Positions 52,562 to 61,748 of a DNA stretch of 64,000 nucleotides are shown here, one piece after another. Within the stretch, counting starts at the first letter, position 1; each line of letters starts with the position of its first letter. The position numbers and the translations under genes were made by a program. Under the pieces are notes generated by a model. That model saw nothing but the letters and a program-made list of their open reading frames with translations. It made no database searches and was not told where the DNA came from. This DNA is from Ilumatobacter sp. (GTDB lineage Bacteria > Actinomycetota > Acidimicrobiia > Acidimicrobiales > Ilumatobacteraceae): positions 19,555 through 83,554 of the forward strand of contig REDU01000069.1 in NCBI GenBank assembly GCA_007693335.1. The letters run 5' to 3'.

Positions 52562-53683
52562 TCAGCGGGTGACCGGGACCTCGATCTCGCCGGAGGCGAT
52601 CTGCTCGGCGAAGGCGTCGAGCTGATCGACGATGTCGTCGATGAACCCGCCGCTGGTCGAGTAGCCGACACCGTCGGAGGCGGTATCGAACACCTTGACG
52701 CCACCGGAGAACCCGGCTCCGGCGGTCTCGCTGATGGTCTCGAACACCGCCACGTCGACCCGCTTCAGCATCGAGGTGAGGATGTAGGGCTGGAGGTCCT
52801 CGCCCACCAGCTCGTACTGGTCGCTGTCGACGCCGATGGCCCAGACGTCGCCGGGCTCGCCGGCTTCGCGGGCGGCCTCGAACGCACCGAGACCCGAAGC
52901 GCCTGCAGCGGAGTAGACGATGTCGGCGCCGGCCTCGTACATGCCGGCGGCGATCTCCTTGCCGCGGGCGGGGTCGGCGAACCCGGTGAAGTCCGGCGGC
53001 TGGGTGATGTAGCTGGCGAGGATCTCGATGTCGGGGTTGACGGCCTCGGCGCCGGCGGCGAAGCCGGCCTCGAAGCGCTTGATGAGGTCGTTCTCGACGC
53101 CACCGATGAAGCCGACCGTGCCGGTCTGGCTCTTGAGCGCGGCGGCTGCACCGACCAGGAACGAACCCTCCTGCTCGGCGAACACGAGCGAGGCGACGTT
53201 GTCGAGCTCGATCACGCTGTCGATGATGGCGAAGTTCGTGTCGGGGTTGGCCTCGGCGCCCGCGGTGATCGCATCGCCCCAGAGGAATCCGACGCCGATG
53301 ATGAGCTCGTTGCCCTGGTCGATCAGGCCCTGGAGGCGCTCGGCGCGGTCGCCGTCGCCCGTGGGTGTGGACTCGTTGCCCGTGATGCCCAGCTCGGCGG
53401 TCGCCTGGTCGAGACCGGCGGCGGCGGCGTCGTTGAACGAGCGGTCGCCACGACCGGTGATGTCGAACAACAGACCGACGCTGAGGTCACTGCCGTCGAC
53501 CATCTCGTCGGTCATGTCCTCGTCGGTCATGTCCTCGTCGGTCATGTCCTCGTCGGTGTCGGGCGCGTCGGTGGCCGGCGGCTCGGTGACGGGTGTGGCG
53601 TCGTCGTCGCCCCCACAGGCTGCGGCGGTGAGGCCGAGAGCTGCGGTGACGGCGACGGCAAGCATCTGCTTGCGCTTGATCAT
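52562..53683 (-). CDS. BMP-family nucleoside-binding lipoprotein
   Basis: 373 aa. Signal peptide MIKRKQMLAVAVTAALGLTAAAC with lipobox Cys at 23, then an acidic linker with three MTDED repeats, then the BMP/PnrA fold (VGLLFDITGRGDRSFNDAAAAGLDQA, GVGFLWGDAITAGAEANPDTNFAIID, GTVGFIGGVENDLIKRFEAGFAAGA, VYSAAGASGLGAFEAARE, WAIGVDSDQY). Binds purine or other nucleosides outside the membrane. GGGGGAG ribosome site about 5 nt before the ATG; a likely -10 TAACAT (complement of 53777-53782) gives a leader of about 90 nt. First gene of the operon. Confidence 0.94.
   Translation of the reverse strand: MIKRKQMLAVAVTAALGLTAAACGGDDDATPVTEPPATDAPDTDEDMTDEDMTDEDMTDEMVDGSDLSVGLLFDITGRGDRSFNDAAAAGLDQATAELGITGNESTPTGDGDRAERLQGLIDQGNELIIGVGFLWGDAITAGAEANPDTNFAIIDSVIELDNVASLVFAEQEGSFLVGAAAALKSQTGTVGFIGGVENDLIKRFEAGFAAGAEAVNPDIEILASYITQPPDFTGFADPARGKEIAAGMYEAGADIVYSAAGASGLGAFEAAREAGEPGDVWAIGVDSDQYELVGEDLQPYILTSMLKRVDVAVFETISETAGAGFSGGVKVFDTASDGVGYSTSGGFIDDIVDQLDAFAEQIASGEIEVPVTR
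53505..53557. repeat. 15-bp tandem repeats in the BMP lipoprotein gene
   Basis: Three perfect copies of tcgtcggtcatgtcc plus 8 bp of a fourth encode the M-T-D-E-D linker just after the lipid anchor, the same position as the repeats in thiB. Confidence 0.9.
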
Positions 53684-53865
53684 GTCTCCCCCTTGTCGGG
53701 AACGTGCCCTGGTGGGCGATGTGTGGGACCGCTCGCGGGCGGGTGTGTGGTGTCCGTGTTCACGCGGAACCCCCGGATGTTACCGCCGAGTACCTGTCCC
53801 CGGCGTGCACGCGGTCGCGGATCGCTCCGTACTCCGGACGCCGCGGTACGGGCACCCGTGGCCCG

Positions 53866-53871
53866 TATCAT
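53866..53871 (+). promoter_or_regulatory. -10 box, leaderless promoter of SGNH hydrolase gene
   Basis: TATCAT, 7 nt before the ATG at 53879; it overlaps the alternative ATG at 53870, arguing against that start. Confidence 0.5.
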
Positions 53872-53878
53872 GGGGCCC

Positions 53879-54907
53879 ATGGCGTCCCGCCCGTCCGCTC
53901 GCCGCCAGGTGAGCCAGCAGCGCTTCCTGGCGCGGCGTGTCGTGGTGGGCGTGTTCCTCGGGCTGGCGCTGCTCGGCATCGTGCGGGTGCTCGGTGGGCT
54001 GCTGGGCAGCGAGAACGGCTCGGCGTCGCCGCCCGAACTGCTCACCGCCGCCGAGGAGGCCCCGGCAGTGACCTCCGATGTCGGTGCGTCCGATGACGAC
54101 TCGAGCGATGTCGCGCTCGCCCTGGGGGTGGCCGCCGGCGACGAGACCGGGCTGGCGGTCGATGGTGCCGACACCCCCGATGCAGCTGACGATCCCGGTG
54201 CCGCGGGCGAGCGGGAGCCACGCGGCCCCCCGACGCCTGCCGACCCGGCGCGGGTGCTCATCGTGGGCGACAGCGACGCCGGAACGTTCGGACCGTACCT
54301 CCAGCAGGTGCTCGCCGAGTCACGGGTGACCGAGACGGCGCTCGACTACAAGGTGTCGTCGGGGCTCGCCCGGCCCGACTTCTTCGACTGGCAGGCCGAG
54401 CTCCAGACCAAGGTGCCCGAGTTCGACCCCGACATCGTGGTGATCACGTTCGGCGGCAACGACGGGCAGTTCCTGGCCGACCGGAGCGGATCGTCGGTGG
54501 TGGGCCAGGCCCGGCCCGACTCCGACAACAGCGAGTGGACCTCCGAGTACCGGCGTCGCGTGCGCGACGTGGTCGACTACCTCGCTGCCGACGATCGCAC
54601 CGTCATCTGGGTGGGCATCCCCAACCACGTCGACCCCGGGGTGCGGTTCCGGATGCAGGTGCAGGACGAAGCGGTGAAGGCCGAGCTGGCCGAGCACCCC
54701 GAGGTCCGGTTCGTCGACGCCTGGACGCGGTTCGCCGGCCGTAACGGTGGTTTCGCCGAATTCCTCATCGACCCGCGCGACGGCCAGGGCAAGCCGGTGC
54801 GCGCCAGCGACGGCTTCCACCTCAACCGGGTGGGCGCCGAGATCCTCGCGATCGACATCGCTGCGGTGGTGTTCGACGAGCTGCGGACCCGCGGCGCCCA
54901 GATCTGA
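53879..54907 (+). CDS. Membrane-anchored SGNH/GDSL hydrolase (DUF459-like)
   Basis: 342 aa. Basic N-terminus, one membrane helix (about residues 21-42), an acidic Ala/Asp-rich linker (about 48-120) and an extracytoplasmic SGNH domain: VLIVGDSDAGTFGPYL (nucleophile block; the usual GDS is kept), VVITFGGNDGQF (Asn block), and DGFHLNRVGAEIL (Asp/His block). DUF459-type proteins are often near cell-wall or acyltransferase genes; substrate here unknown, perhaps an O-acetyl group on a surface glycan. Confidence 0.86.
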   Translation: MASRPSARRQVSQQRFLARRVVVGVFLGLALLGIVRVLGGLLGSENGSASPPELLTAAEEAPAVTSDVGASDDDSSDVALALGVAAGDETGLAVDGADTPDAADDPGAAGEREPRGPPTPADPARVLIVGDSDAGTFGPYLQQVLAESRVTETALDYKVSSGLARPDFFDWQAELQTKVPEFDPDIVVITFGGNDGQFLADRSGSSVVGQARPDSDNSEWTSEYRRRVRDVVDYLAADDRTVIWVGIPNHVDPGVRFRMQVQDEAVKAELAEHPEVRFVDAWTRFAGRNGGFAEFLIDPRDGQGKPVRASDGFHLNRVGAEILAIDIAAVVFDELRTRGAQI

Positions 54908-54910
54908 CGG

Positions 54911-55696
54911 TCACTGGGTGCGGCCGCGCTCCTGGATGGCCGCACGGCGGGCCGCCACCTCCTCGGGTGAGAACTGCGTGCGCTGCCACGCGCGCGCATC
55001 GCGCGCTTCGGTCTCCCAGGCATCGTCGTCGAACGTGACCGTGGCGTACGTGGAGCGGATCTGACGAACGCCGTCGGCCTCGTTGCCGACGATGTCGGCG
55101 GCCAGCTGGAGGGTGAACGGCATCAGCTCGTCATGGGGCACGACGTGGTTGACGAGGCCCCACTGGAGCGCCTCGTCGGCCGACATGAAGTTGCCCGTGA
55201 AGCTCATCTCGCGGGCTCGGCGCACGCCGATGGCCTGGGGGAGGAGCACGGTGAGGCCCCATCCGGGCATCACCCCCACCCGGGCGTGGGTGTCGCCGAA
55301 CTTGGCGTGTTCGGAGGCCACCAGGAAGTCGCAGTTGAGCGCCAACTCGAACCCACCGGTGACCGCCACACCGTTGATCGCGCCGATCAGCGGTTTGGTG
55401 AGCTTCGGGAACGGTCCGCGCACACCGCTGCGGTTCGCCGACCCGTCGGCCCCCGAACCGCCGCCGAGGTTCCCGCCCGAGCTCCCGAGCTCCTTCAGAT
55501 CGAGCCCGGCGCAGAAGGCGGGGTCGGCGCCGGTGAGGACCAGCACGTCGACGTCGGCGTCGGCATCGGCATCGCGCATGAGCTGGGGGAGCAGTTGCAG
55601 CACCTCGCTCGACAGGGCGTTGCGCGCCGCGGGCCGGTTCAGGGTGATGGTGGCGATCCGGTCGGTCACGTCGAGCAGAACGGGTGCGGTGGTCAT
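54911..55696 (-). CDS. Enoyl-CoA hydratase/isomerase family protein
   Basis: 261 aa crotonase-fold protein: ATITLNRPAARNALSSEVL, the oxyanion strand PAFCAGLDLKEL, a Gly/Ser-rich insertion of about 20 residues, then AINGVAVTGGFELALNCDFLVAS and AKFGDTHARVGVMPGWGLTVLLPQ. The Glu of the G-V-M-P-G-W region resembles the FadB-like hydratase pattern only loosely, so substrate is unknown. Convergent with the SGNH gene (3-bp gap) and divergent from argS. Confidence 0.88.
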   Translation of the reverse strand: MTTAPVLLDVTDRIATITLNRPAARNALSSEVLQLLPQLMRDADADADVDVLVLTGADPAFCAGLDLKELGSSGGNLGGGSGADGSANRSGVRGPFPKLTKPLIGAINGVAVTGGFELALNCDFLVASEHAKFGDTHARVGVMPGWGLTVLLPQAIGVRRAREMSFTGNFMSADEALQWGLVNHVVPHDELMPFTLQLAADIVGNEADGVRQIRSTYATVTFDDDAWETEARDARAWQRTQFSPEEVAARRAAIQERGRTQ

Positions 55697-55774
55697 GGGT
55701 CCATCATGCGTGACCGAACGGGTGCGGTCACGACCCGAGCGGCCGCTGACAATGGCGGTAACAATGGGCCACGC

Positions 55775-57520
55775 ATGTCCGACCCCGTCACCGTCGTCTC
55801 CGATCGGCTCCGGCCCGTGTTCGCCGAGGTCTCGGGGCGCGCCGACGCAGATCCGGTGGTGCGTCCGTCCGACCGGGCCGATGCCCAGGCGAACGGCGCC
55901 CTCGCCCTCGCGAAGCAGGTGGGCACGAACCCGCGTGAACTGGCCGAACGGATCGTGACGCGTCTCGACGAGACCGGGGTGCTGGCCGACGTCTGCAGCG
56001 GGGTCGAGATCGCCGGTCCGGGCTTCTTGAACCTCACGTTCCACGACCACTTCCTCGCCCGTGAGCTCTCCTCGGTCGCGTCCGATCCCCGTCTGGGTGT
56101 GGTTCCCGTGGCGTCGCCGCGCACCGCGGTGGTCGACTATTCGGCTCCCAACGTGGCCAAGGAGATGCACGTGGGGCACCTCCGCTCCACCGTGATCGGC
56201 GATGCCCTCGTGCGGATGCTCGAGTTCGCCGGCCACCGGGTCATCCGCGAGAACCACATCGGCGACTGGGGTCGTCCGTTCGGGATGCTCATCGAGCACC
56301 TGCTCGACATCGGTGAGGACGCGGCCGCCGAGGGGCTCTCCCAGGGTGATCTCGACGGTTTCTACAAGGCGGCCAACGCCAAGTTCGCTGCCGACGAGGG
56401 GTTCCAGGAACGTGCCCGTGAGCGCGTCGTGCTCCTCCAGGCGGGCGACGCCGTCACGCACGAGCTGTGGGACCGCCTGGTGGCGATGTCGACCGCCTAC
56501 TTCAACACCGTCTACCGCCAGCTCGGCGTGCTGCTCACCGATCACGACATCGTGGGCGAGAGCGTGTACCAGCCCCTCATGGCGGGCACGATCGAGCGGC
56601 TCGAGGCCTCGGGTCTGCTGACCGAGAGCGACGGCGCCAAGGTGGTGTTCCCGCCAGGGTTCACCAACCGTGAGGGCGATCCGCTCCCGCTCATCATCCA
56701 GGCGCGTACCGGCGGGTTCAACTACGCGACCAGCGACCTCACGTGCGTGATCGATCGCGTCGAGCGGCTGGGTGCCGACCTGCTGCTCTACGTCGTGGGT
56801 GCGCCGCAGCAGCAGCACCTGCAGATGGTGTTCGAGGTGGCGACCATGGCCGGATGGTTGCAGCCGCCGGCCGAGGCGGTGCACGTGTCGTTCGGCAACG
56901 TGCTCGGCGCCGACCGCAAGATGCTCCGGAGCCGCAGCGGCGAGGCCGTGAAGCTGGTCGAGTTGCTCGACGAGGCGGTCGAGCGTGCCGCGGCGGCCGT
57001 CGACGAGAAGAACCCCGACCTCCCCGACGCCCAGCGATCCGAGGTCGCGCGCATGATCGGCATCGGCGCCGTGAAGTACGCCGACCTGTCGAACGACCGC
57101 ATCAAGGACTACGTGTTCGACTGGGACCGCATGCTGTCGTTCGACGGCAACACCGCCCCGTACCTGCAGTACGCGCACGCCCGCATCCGCTCGATCTTCC
57201 GGCGCGCCGGGGCCGATCCGATCGCAGCGGCTGCCGCGCCGATCATGCTCGACGAACCCCACGAGCGAACGCTGGCCAAACGGCTGCTCGCGTACCCCTC
57301 CGTGCTCGACGACACGCTCTCGTCGTACTCACCGCACAAGCTGTGCACGTATCTGTTCGAGGTGGCCCAGGACTTCACCGCCTTCTACGAGCACTGCCCG
57401 GTGTTGCGCGCTGACCACGAGACGGTGCGGGTGAGCCGGCTCGCGCTGTGCGCCGTGACCGCCGGCACGATCGCCCACGGCCTCGGGTTGCTCGGCATCG
57501 ACGCCCCCGAGCAGATGTGA
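55775..57520 (+). CDS. argS: Arginyl-tRNA synthetase
   Basis: 581 aa class I tRNA synthetase. N-terminal Add1 domain, HIGH motif as HVGH (132-135, APNVAKEMHVGHLRST), YATSDLTCVIDRVERL, the KMSKS region GADRKMLRSRSGEAVKL, and the C-terminal anticodon-binding DALR domain ending in LGIDAPEQM. Full length. ATG at 55775. Followed by lysA after 40 bp, an argS-lysA order common in actinobacteria and usually extended by hom-thrC, as here. Confidence 0.97.
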   Translation: MSDPVTVVSDRLRPVFAEVSGRADADPVVRPSDRADAQANGALALAKQVGTNPRELAERIVTRLDETGVLADVCSGVEIAGPGFLNLTFHDHFLARELSSVASDPRLGVVPVASPRTAVVDYSAPNVAKEMHVGHLRSTVIGDALVRMLEFAGHRVIRENHIGDWGRPFGMLIEHLLDIGEDAAAEGLSQGDLDGFYKAANAKFAADEGFQERARERVVLLQAGDAVTHELWDRLVAMSTAYFNTVYRQLGVLLTDHDIVGESVYQPLMAGTIERLEASGLLTESDGAKVVFPPGFTNREGDPLPLIIQARTGGFNYATSDLTCVIDRVERLGADLLLYVVGAPQQQHLQMVFEVATMAGWLQPPAEAVHVSFGNVLGADRKMLRSRSGEAVKLVELLDEAVERAAAAVDEKNPDLPDAQRSEVARMIGIGAVKYADLSNDRIKDYVFDWDRMLSFDGNTAPYLQYAHARIRSIFRRAGADPIAAAAAPIMLDEPHERTLAKRLLAYPSVLDDTLSSYSPHKLCTYLFEVAQDFTAFYEHCPVLRADHETVRVSRLALCAVTAGTIAHGLGLLGIDAPEQM

Positions 57521-57560
57521 CCGGCCCACGCATGATGATGACGATCCCACCCATCCGGAC

Positions 57561-58853
57561 ATGACCGCACTGCCGCTCCATCTCCTGCCCGACTCGGCCG
57601 CGGTCGATGCCCATGGCCGACTCGCGATCGCCGGGTGCCGCGTGGCGGACCTGGCCGCCACCTACGGCACCCCGCTGTTCGTGTACGACGAGGAACACAT
57701 CAGGGCCCGTTGCCGCGAGGCTGTCGAGGCGTTCGGGCGCGAGCGCGTGGTGTACGCCACCAAGGCGTTCCTGTGTCGGGCGATGGCCCGTCTCGCGTAC
57801 GACGAGGGACTCCTGCTCGACGTCGCGACGGGTGGGGAGCTGCACGTGGCGCTCGCCGCCGGGGTGCCCGGACCGTCGTGCGTGATGCACGGGAACAACA
57901 AGAGTCTGGGGGAGCTGCGCCAGGCGCTCGAGGCGGGGGTACGCCACATCGTGGTCGACTCCTTCGACGAACTCGACCGGCTCGATGTGCTGCACGCCGA
58001 GGGGATGCGGTCCACGGGTTCCGGTGCTGCGCCCGAGGTGCTGCTGCGGATCACGCCGGGTGTGCACGCCCACACCCACGAGTTCATCGCCACCGGTCAG
58101 GACGACTCGAAGTTCGGCTTCAACCTCGCGAACGGCGACGCCGCCCGGGCGGTTCAGCGAGCCAGGTCGTCGTCGGCCGTCGAGCTGGTCGGGTTGCACT
58201 GTCACATCGGCTCGAACGTGTTCGACGCCGCCAGCTTCGCCCGTGCCGCCGACGTGATGGCGGGGTTCGCCGTGCCGCTCGATCTCCCGCACCTCGTGCT
58301 GGGCGGCGGCCTGGGTGTCGCGTATGTCCAGGGCGAGGTGGCGCCCACCATCACGGAGTGGGGCGAGGTGCTGCTCGATGCGTGCCGGTCGCTCGGCGTG
58401 CGCTCGACCGTGAGCGTCGAGCCGGGTCGCGCCATCGTGGCCGCCGCCGGGATGACCGTGTACACGGTGGGCACCATCAAGCAGATCCCCGGCGTGCGCA
58501 CGTACCTCGCGGTCGACGGTGGAATGAGCGACAACCCACGTCCGGTGCTCTACGGCTCGGGGTACGAGGCGTTCCTGCCGCGTGCCACCACGGCCGAGCG
58601 CGACGGCAGCTACCGCGTGGTGGGCAAGCACTGCGAGAGCGGCGACGTGCTGCTGTTCGAGGCCCGCCTGCCGTCGTCGGTGGCGGTGGGCGATCTGCTC
58701 GTCACGCCGGTGACCGGTGCCTACGGCCAGTCGATGGGGTCGAACTACAACCGCATCGCGCGGCCGCCCGTCGTGTTCGTCCGCGACGGGCACGCACGAG
58801 TGGTCGTGCGCCGCGAAACGTACGACGACCTGCTCGCCACCGACGTGGGGTGA
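57561..58853 (+). CDS. lysA: Diaminopimelate decarboxylase
   Basis: 430 aa PLP enzyme, last step of lysine synthesis. PLP Lys in VVYATKAFLCRAMARL (about residue 62), HCHIGSNVFD, GGGLGVAY, EPGRAIVAAAGMTVY and the substrate motif CESGDVLLFEARL with catalytic Cys. All conserved residues present. Cotranscribed with argS; actinobacterial argS-lysA pairs are often controlled together by amino acid supply, but no regulator site was recognised. Confidence 0.96.
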   Translation: MTALPLHLLPDSAAVDAHGRLAIAGCRVADLAATYGTPLFVYDEEHIRARCREAVEAFGRERVVYATKAFLCRAMARLAYDEGLLLDVATGGELHVALAAGVPGPSCVMHGNNKSLGELRQALEAGVRHIVVDSFDELDRLDVLHAEGMRSTGSGAAPEVLLRITPGVHAHTHEFIATGQDDSKFGFNLANGDAARAVQRARSSSAVELVGLHCHIGSNVFDAASFARAADVMAGFAVPLDLPHLVLGGGLGVAYVQGEVAPTITEWGEVLLDACRSLGVRSTVSVEPGRAIVAAAGMTVYTVGTIKQIPGVRTYLAVDGGMSDNPRPVLYGSGYEAFLPRATTAERDGSYRVVGKHCESGDVLLFEARLPSSVAVGDLLVTPVTGAYGQSMGSNYNRIARPPVVFVRDGHARVVVRRETYDDLLATDVG

Positions 58854-58899
58854 CCCGCGTCGGGTGGTCCAGGCTCCACGACCGGAGCGCGGGCCGGTG

Positions 58900-59697
58900 T
58901 CAGCCGCGTCGACCGCGTTGCTCGAGGTAGCGCCGCGAGACCTGACGCGACTCCGGGTCACCCATTGCCACGACCAGCGCGTCGGCGTCGGCGGCGTTGC
59001 GGCGGGTGCCGATCAGATCTTCGGTGGCCGCGTTCACCTGCTGTTTGGTGGTTCGGAGTGCGTAGCCGGACTTGGTCGCCAGCTCGTTCGCGAGCTGAGC
59101 AGCAGCGGTGTGTGCCGCGTCGGCGCCGGCCGCGACCACCCGGTTGACGAACCCGATCGACCGTGCCTCGTCGGCGTGGAACGGTCGGCACGTCAGCACC
59201 AACTCCTTGGTGAGTGCGGGACCGATCTCACGGACCAGGCGGGGGATCCCACCCCAGGCGAGCGGGATACCGAGGTCGACCTCGGGGATCGAGAACCGGG
59301 TGTCGTCGGCCGCGATGCGGATGTCGCACGCGCCCACGAGTACGACGCCGCCACCCACGCAGTGCCCGTGCACCGCGGCCACGGTGAGCTGCCGGACATC
59401 GGTGAGCGCCTCGGCGGCGAGTCGCCCCAGGTCCGCGACGTCGCGCATCGAGACGTCGGGATCGGGGTTGGCGAAGTCGCCGAGATCGAAGCCGGCCGAG
59501 AAGCTCCTCCCGGCACCCCGCACCACGACCACCTTGAGTTCGGAGGTCCGGTCGAGCCAGGCGCACGCCTCGACCAGTTCGGCCAGGAGCGCTCGCGACA
59601 GCGCGTTGAGCCGTTCGGGTCGGTGCAGCTCGAGCGTGGCGACCGGGTGGCCGGCGTCGACGGTGATCCGGAGCGTGTCGAACGTGGGCACCTGCAT
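58900..59697 (-). CDS. Enoyl-CoA hydratase/isomerase family protein
   Basis: 265 aa. LELHRPERLNALSRALL, RSFSAGFDLGDFANPDPD (oxyanion), AAVHGHCVGGGVVLVGACDIRIA and TRFSIPEVDLGIPLAWGGIPRLVREIG are typical of crotonase-fold proteins. Glu in PEVDLGIPL may be the catalytic residue. Substrate unknown. A gene-sized distance from any other fatty-acid gene. Its upstream gap carries copy B of the 50-bp palindrome. Confidence 0.87.
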   Translation of the reverse strand: MQVPTFDTLRITVDAGHPVATLELHRPERLNALSRALLAELVEACAWLDRTSELKVVVVRGAGRSFSAGFDLGDFANPDPDVSMRDVADLGRLAAEALTDVRQLTVAAVHGHCVGGGVVLVGACDIRIAADDTRFSIPEVDLGIPLAWGGIPRLVREIGPALTKELVLTCRPFHADEARSIGFVNRVVAAGADAAHTAAAQLANELATKSGYALRTTKQQVNAATEDLIGTRRNAADADALVVAMGDPESRQVSRRYLEQRGRRG

Positions 59698-59730
59698 CCC
59701 CGAAGCTCAGCAGACCCGTCCCTCACGAGG

Positions 59731-59780
59731 CGAACTGTCTGTGGGGATGGCGCAGATCCGCCGGATTCCCGCGGACAGTT
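59731..59780. repeat. 50-bp interrupted palindrome, copy B
   Basis: Same length and same tips as copy A (7161-7210): starts cgaactgtctgtgg, ends cccgcggacagtt; 38/50 identical by hand count. Lies between two minus-strand genes (the TIGR03086 stop and the enoyl-CoA hydratase start). Confidence 0.8.
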
Positions 59781-59788
59781 CGGGGGTC

Positions 59789-60364
59789 TCAGGGGTGACG
59801 GCCGGCGAGGTCGAGGAGGCGGGTCTGCAGCGGGGCGTCGTCGGGCACCGCGCCGCTCGGTCCATGACCGAACACCCCGAGGCGCCCGATGAACGGTGCC
59901 ATCGGTGCGAGCCCCTCCCAGACGACCTCGACCAGGTCGGCGTCGAGATCGGTGTCGAGGCCGACCGCCACGGCGATGTCCCACGTGTGCAGGACGAGGT
60001 CGGCCACCCGGAAATCGAGCAGCTGACGGGCGGACATGTCGCCGGCGGGGTGCTCGCACACCATGTCGAACGAGTCGACGGCGGCGAACGCGGCCACCTG
60101 TTCGTCGAGCACCCGACGGTAGGCAACCTCCGGCTCGTTCCCCAGCTCGTCCACGCCGAGGATCGCGATCGCCTGGTTGCGGGTGGCGCCGCGCAGGATG
60201 CCCGCCGCCATCGCACTTCCCGTCACGACGTGGCCCACCACCTGGCGGACCGACCAGTCGGCGCACGGGGTGGGACGGTCCCAGTCGGAGGGGCCGATGC
60301 TCGCCAGGCGGGCGCTGAACATCTCGTCGGCGCGTCGGAGTGGATCGGTGATCGAGGGGGTCAC
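59789..60364 (-). CDS. TIGR03086-type mycothiol-dependent DinB superfamily protein
   Basis: 191 aa, fourth DinB/MPI relative of the window. DWDRPTPCADWSVRQVVGHVVTGSAM (residues about 27-52) and RVADLVLHTWDIAVAVG (about 119-135) are the paired His/Asp metal motifs of TIGR03086 proteins, which lack the extra C-terminal domain of TIGR03083. Function unknown. GTG at 60364, with TACGTT (complement of 60372-60377) 7 nt upstream. Confidence 0.86.
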   Translation of the reverse strand: MTPSITDPLRRADEMFSARLASIGPSDWDRPTPCADWSVRQVVGHVVTGSAMAAGILRGATRNQAIAILGVDELGNEPEVAYRRVLDEQVAAFAAVDSFDMVCEHPAGDMSARQLLDFRVADLVLHTWDIAVAVGLDTDLDADLVEVVWEGLAPMAPFIGRLGVFGHGPSGAVPDDAPLQTRLLDLAGRHP

Positions 60365-60371
60365 GGCGGGA

Positions 60372-60409
60372 AACGTATCTCCCGGGGGTGCGTACCGTCC
60401 CGTTAGCCT
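60372..60409. promoter_or_regulatory. Divergent leaderless promoters (TIGR03086 gene and hom)
   Basis: Minus strand TACGTT (60372-60377), 7 nt before the GTG at 60364; plus strand TAGCCT (60404-60409), 8 nt before the GTG at 60418. Confidence 0.55.
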
Positions 60410-60417
60410 CGCTGACC

Positions 60418-61713
60418 GTGACCAACGAGACGAGGACGATCCACATCGGGGTGCTCGGGTGCGGGAACGTGGGCGCCGCGCTCGTGCAGCTGATCGAGCA
60501 GCAGGCCGACATGATCGAGGCCCGAACCGGTCTCCGGCTCGAGATCACCCGCGTCGCCGTGCGCAACGTCTCGCGTGATCGAGACGTCGAGCTGGCCGAG
60601 GGCGTGCTGACCCGTGACGCTCGCGCCGTGGTGGTCGATCCCGACATCGATCTGGTGGTCGAGGTGATCGGGGGTATCGAGCCCGCACGCGAGCTCATCG
60701 TGGCCGCGCTCACCGCCGGCAAGCCCGTCGTGACCGCGAACAAGGAGCTGCTCGCCAACGTCGGCACCGAGCTGTTCGCCACCGCTGACGCCCACGCCGT
60801 CGACCTGCTCTTCGAGGCCTCGGTCGCGGGTGGCATCCCGCTCGTGCGCCCACTGCGCGAGAGCCTCCGTGGTGAGCCGATCCGACGCGTCATGGGCATC
60901 GTGAACGGCACCACCAACTACATCCTCACCAAGATGACCGAGGAGGGCGCCGAGTACGGCGACGCGCTGGCCGAGGCCCAGCGGCTGGGGTACGCCGAGC
61001 GCGACCCCACCGCCGACGTCGAGGGGTTCGACGCCGGCGCGAAGGTGGCGATCATGGCGTCCATCGCGTTCGGTGCGAAGGTGGTTGCGGGCGACGTCTA
61101 CCACGAGGGCATCAGCGACATCACGGCCGGCGACATCGCCGTGGCGCAGCGGCTCGGGTACGTCGTGAAGCTGTTGGGCATCGCCGAGCAGGACCCCGAC
61201 TCGGGCGAGATCGCGGTGCGGGTGCATCCGGCGATGGTGCCGCTGCACCATCCGCTCGCCAGCGTGCGGGAGAGCTACAACGCCGTGTTCATCGAGGGTG
61301 ATGCCGTCGGGTCGCTGATGTTCTACGGGCGCGGCGCCGGTGGAGCTCCCACGGCCAGCGCGGTACTCGGCGACGTGATCGACGCCGCGCTCAACCTCCG
61401 CGCGGGAACCCACGGCACCGCCGGGTCGTTCGCCGACCTGCCGATCCGACCCATCGACGAGACCAGCGCCGAGTACCTGCTGGGCCTCGAGGTGGCCGAC
61501 GAACCCGGTGTCTTGCACAGCGTCACCGGGGTGTTCGCCCGTCACGGTGTGAGCATCCGGGCCGCCGAGCAGGAGGGCATCGGCGACGATGCCCGTCTGG
61601 TGTTCATCACCCACGATGCCCGTGAGGCCGACGTGCAGGCCACCGTGCGCGAGCTCCGCGACCTCGATGTCGTGCGTCGCACGGGCGGTCTGCTGCGGGT
61701 GATCGCCTCGTGA
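60418..61713 (+). CDS. hom: Homoserine dehydrogenase
   Basis: 431 aa. Reduces aspartate semialdehyde to homoserine for threonine and methionine. Rossmann motif VLGCGNVGAALVQL, the catalytic domain with ANKELLA, VAGGIPLVRPLRESL, IVNGTTNYILTKM, and GYAERDPTADVEGFDAGAKVAIMAS. A C-terminal ACT domain (about 350-431: GVLHSVTGVFARHGVSIRAAEQEG) marks the threonine-feedback form. The GTG at 60418 is supported by the promoter spacing. Followed by thrC after 35 bp. Confidence 0.96.
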   Translation: MTNETRTIHIGVLGCGNVGAALVQLIEQQADMIEARTGLRLEITRVAVRNVSRDRDVELAEGVLTRDARAVVVDPDIDLVVEVIGGIEPARELIVAALTAGKPVVTANKELLANVGTELFATADAHAVDLLFEASVAGGIPLVRPLRESLRGEPIRRVMGIVNGTTNYILTKMTEEGAEYGDALAEAQRLGYAERDPTADVEGFDAGAKVAIMASIAFGAKVVAGDVYHEGISDITAGDIAVAQRLGYVVKLLGIAEQDPDSGEIAVRVHPAMVPLHHPLASVRESYNAVFIEGDAVGSLMFYGRGAGGAPTASAVLGDVIDAALNLRAGTHGTAGSFADLPIRPIDETSAEYLLGLEVADEPGVLHSVTGVFARHGVSIRAAEQEGIGDDARLVFITHDAREADVQATVRELRDLDVVRRTGGLLRVIAS

Positions 61714-61748
61714 ACGCCGGTGCTCGATGAGGCGCGGATGAGGCACCG

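Noticed and set aside
58854..58899. Terminator between lysA and the convergent enoyl-CoA hydratase
   Set aside because: Only a 5-bp GCTCC/GGAGC stem is visible, too weak to call.
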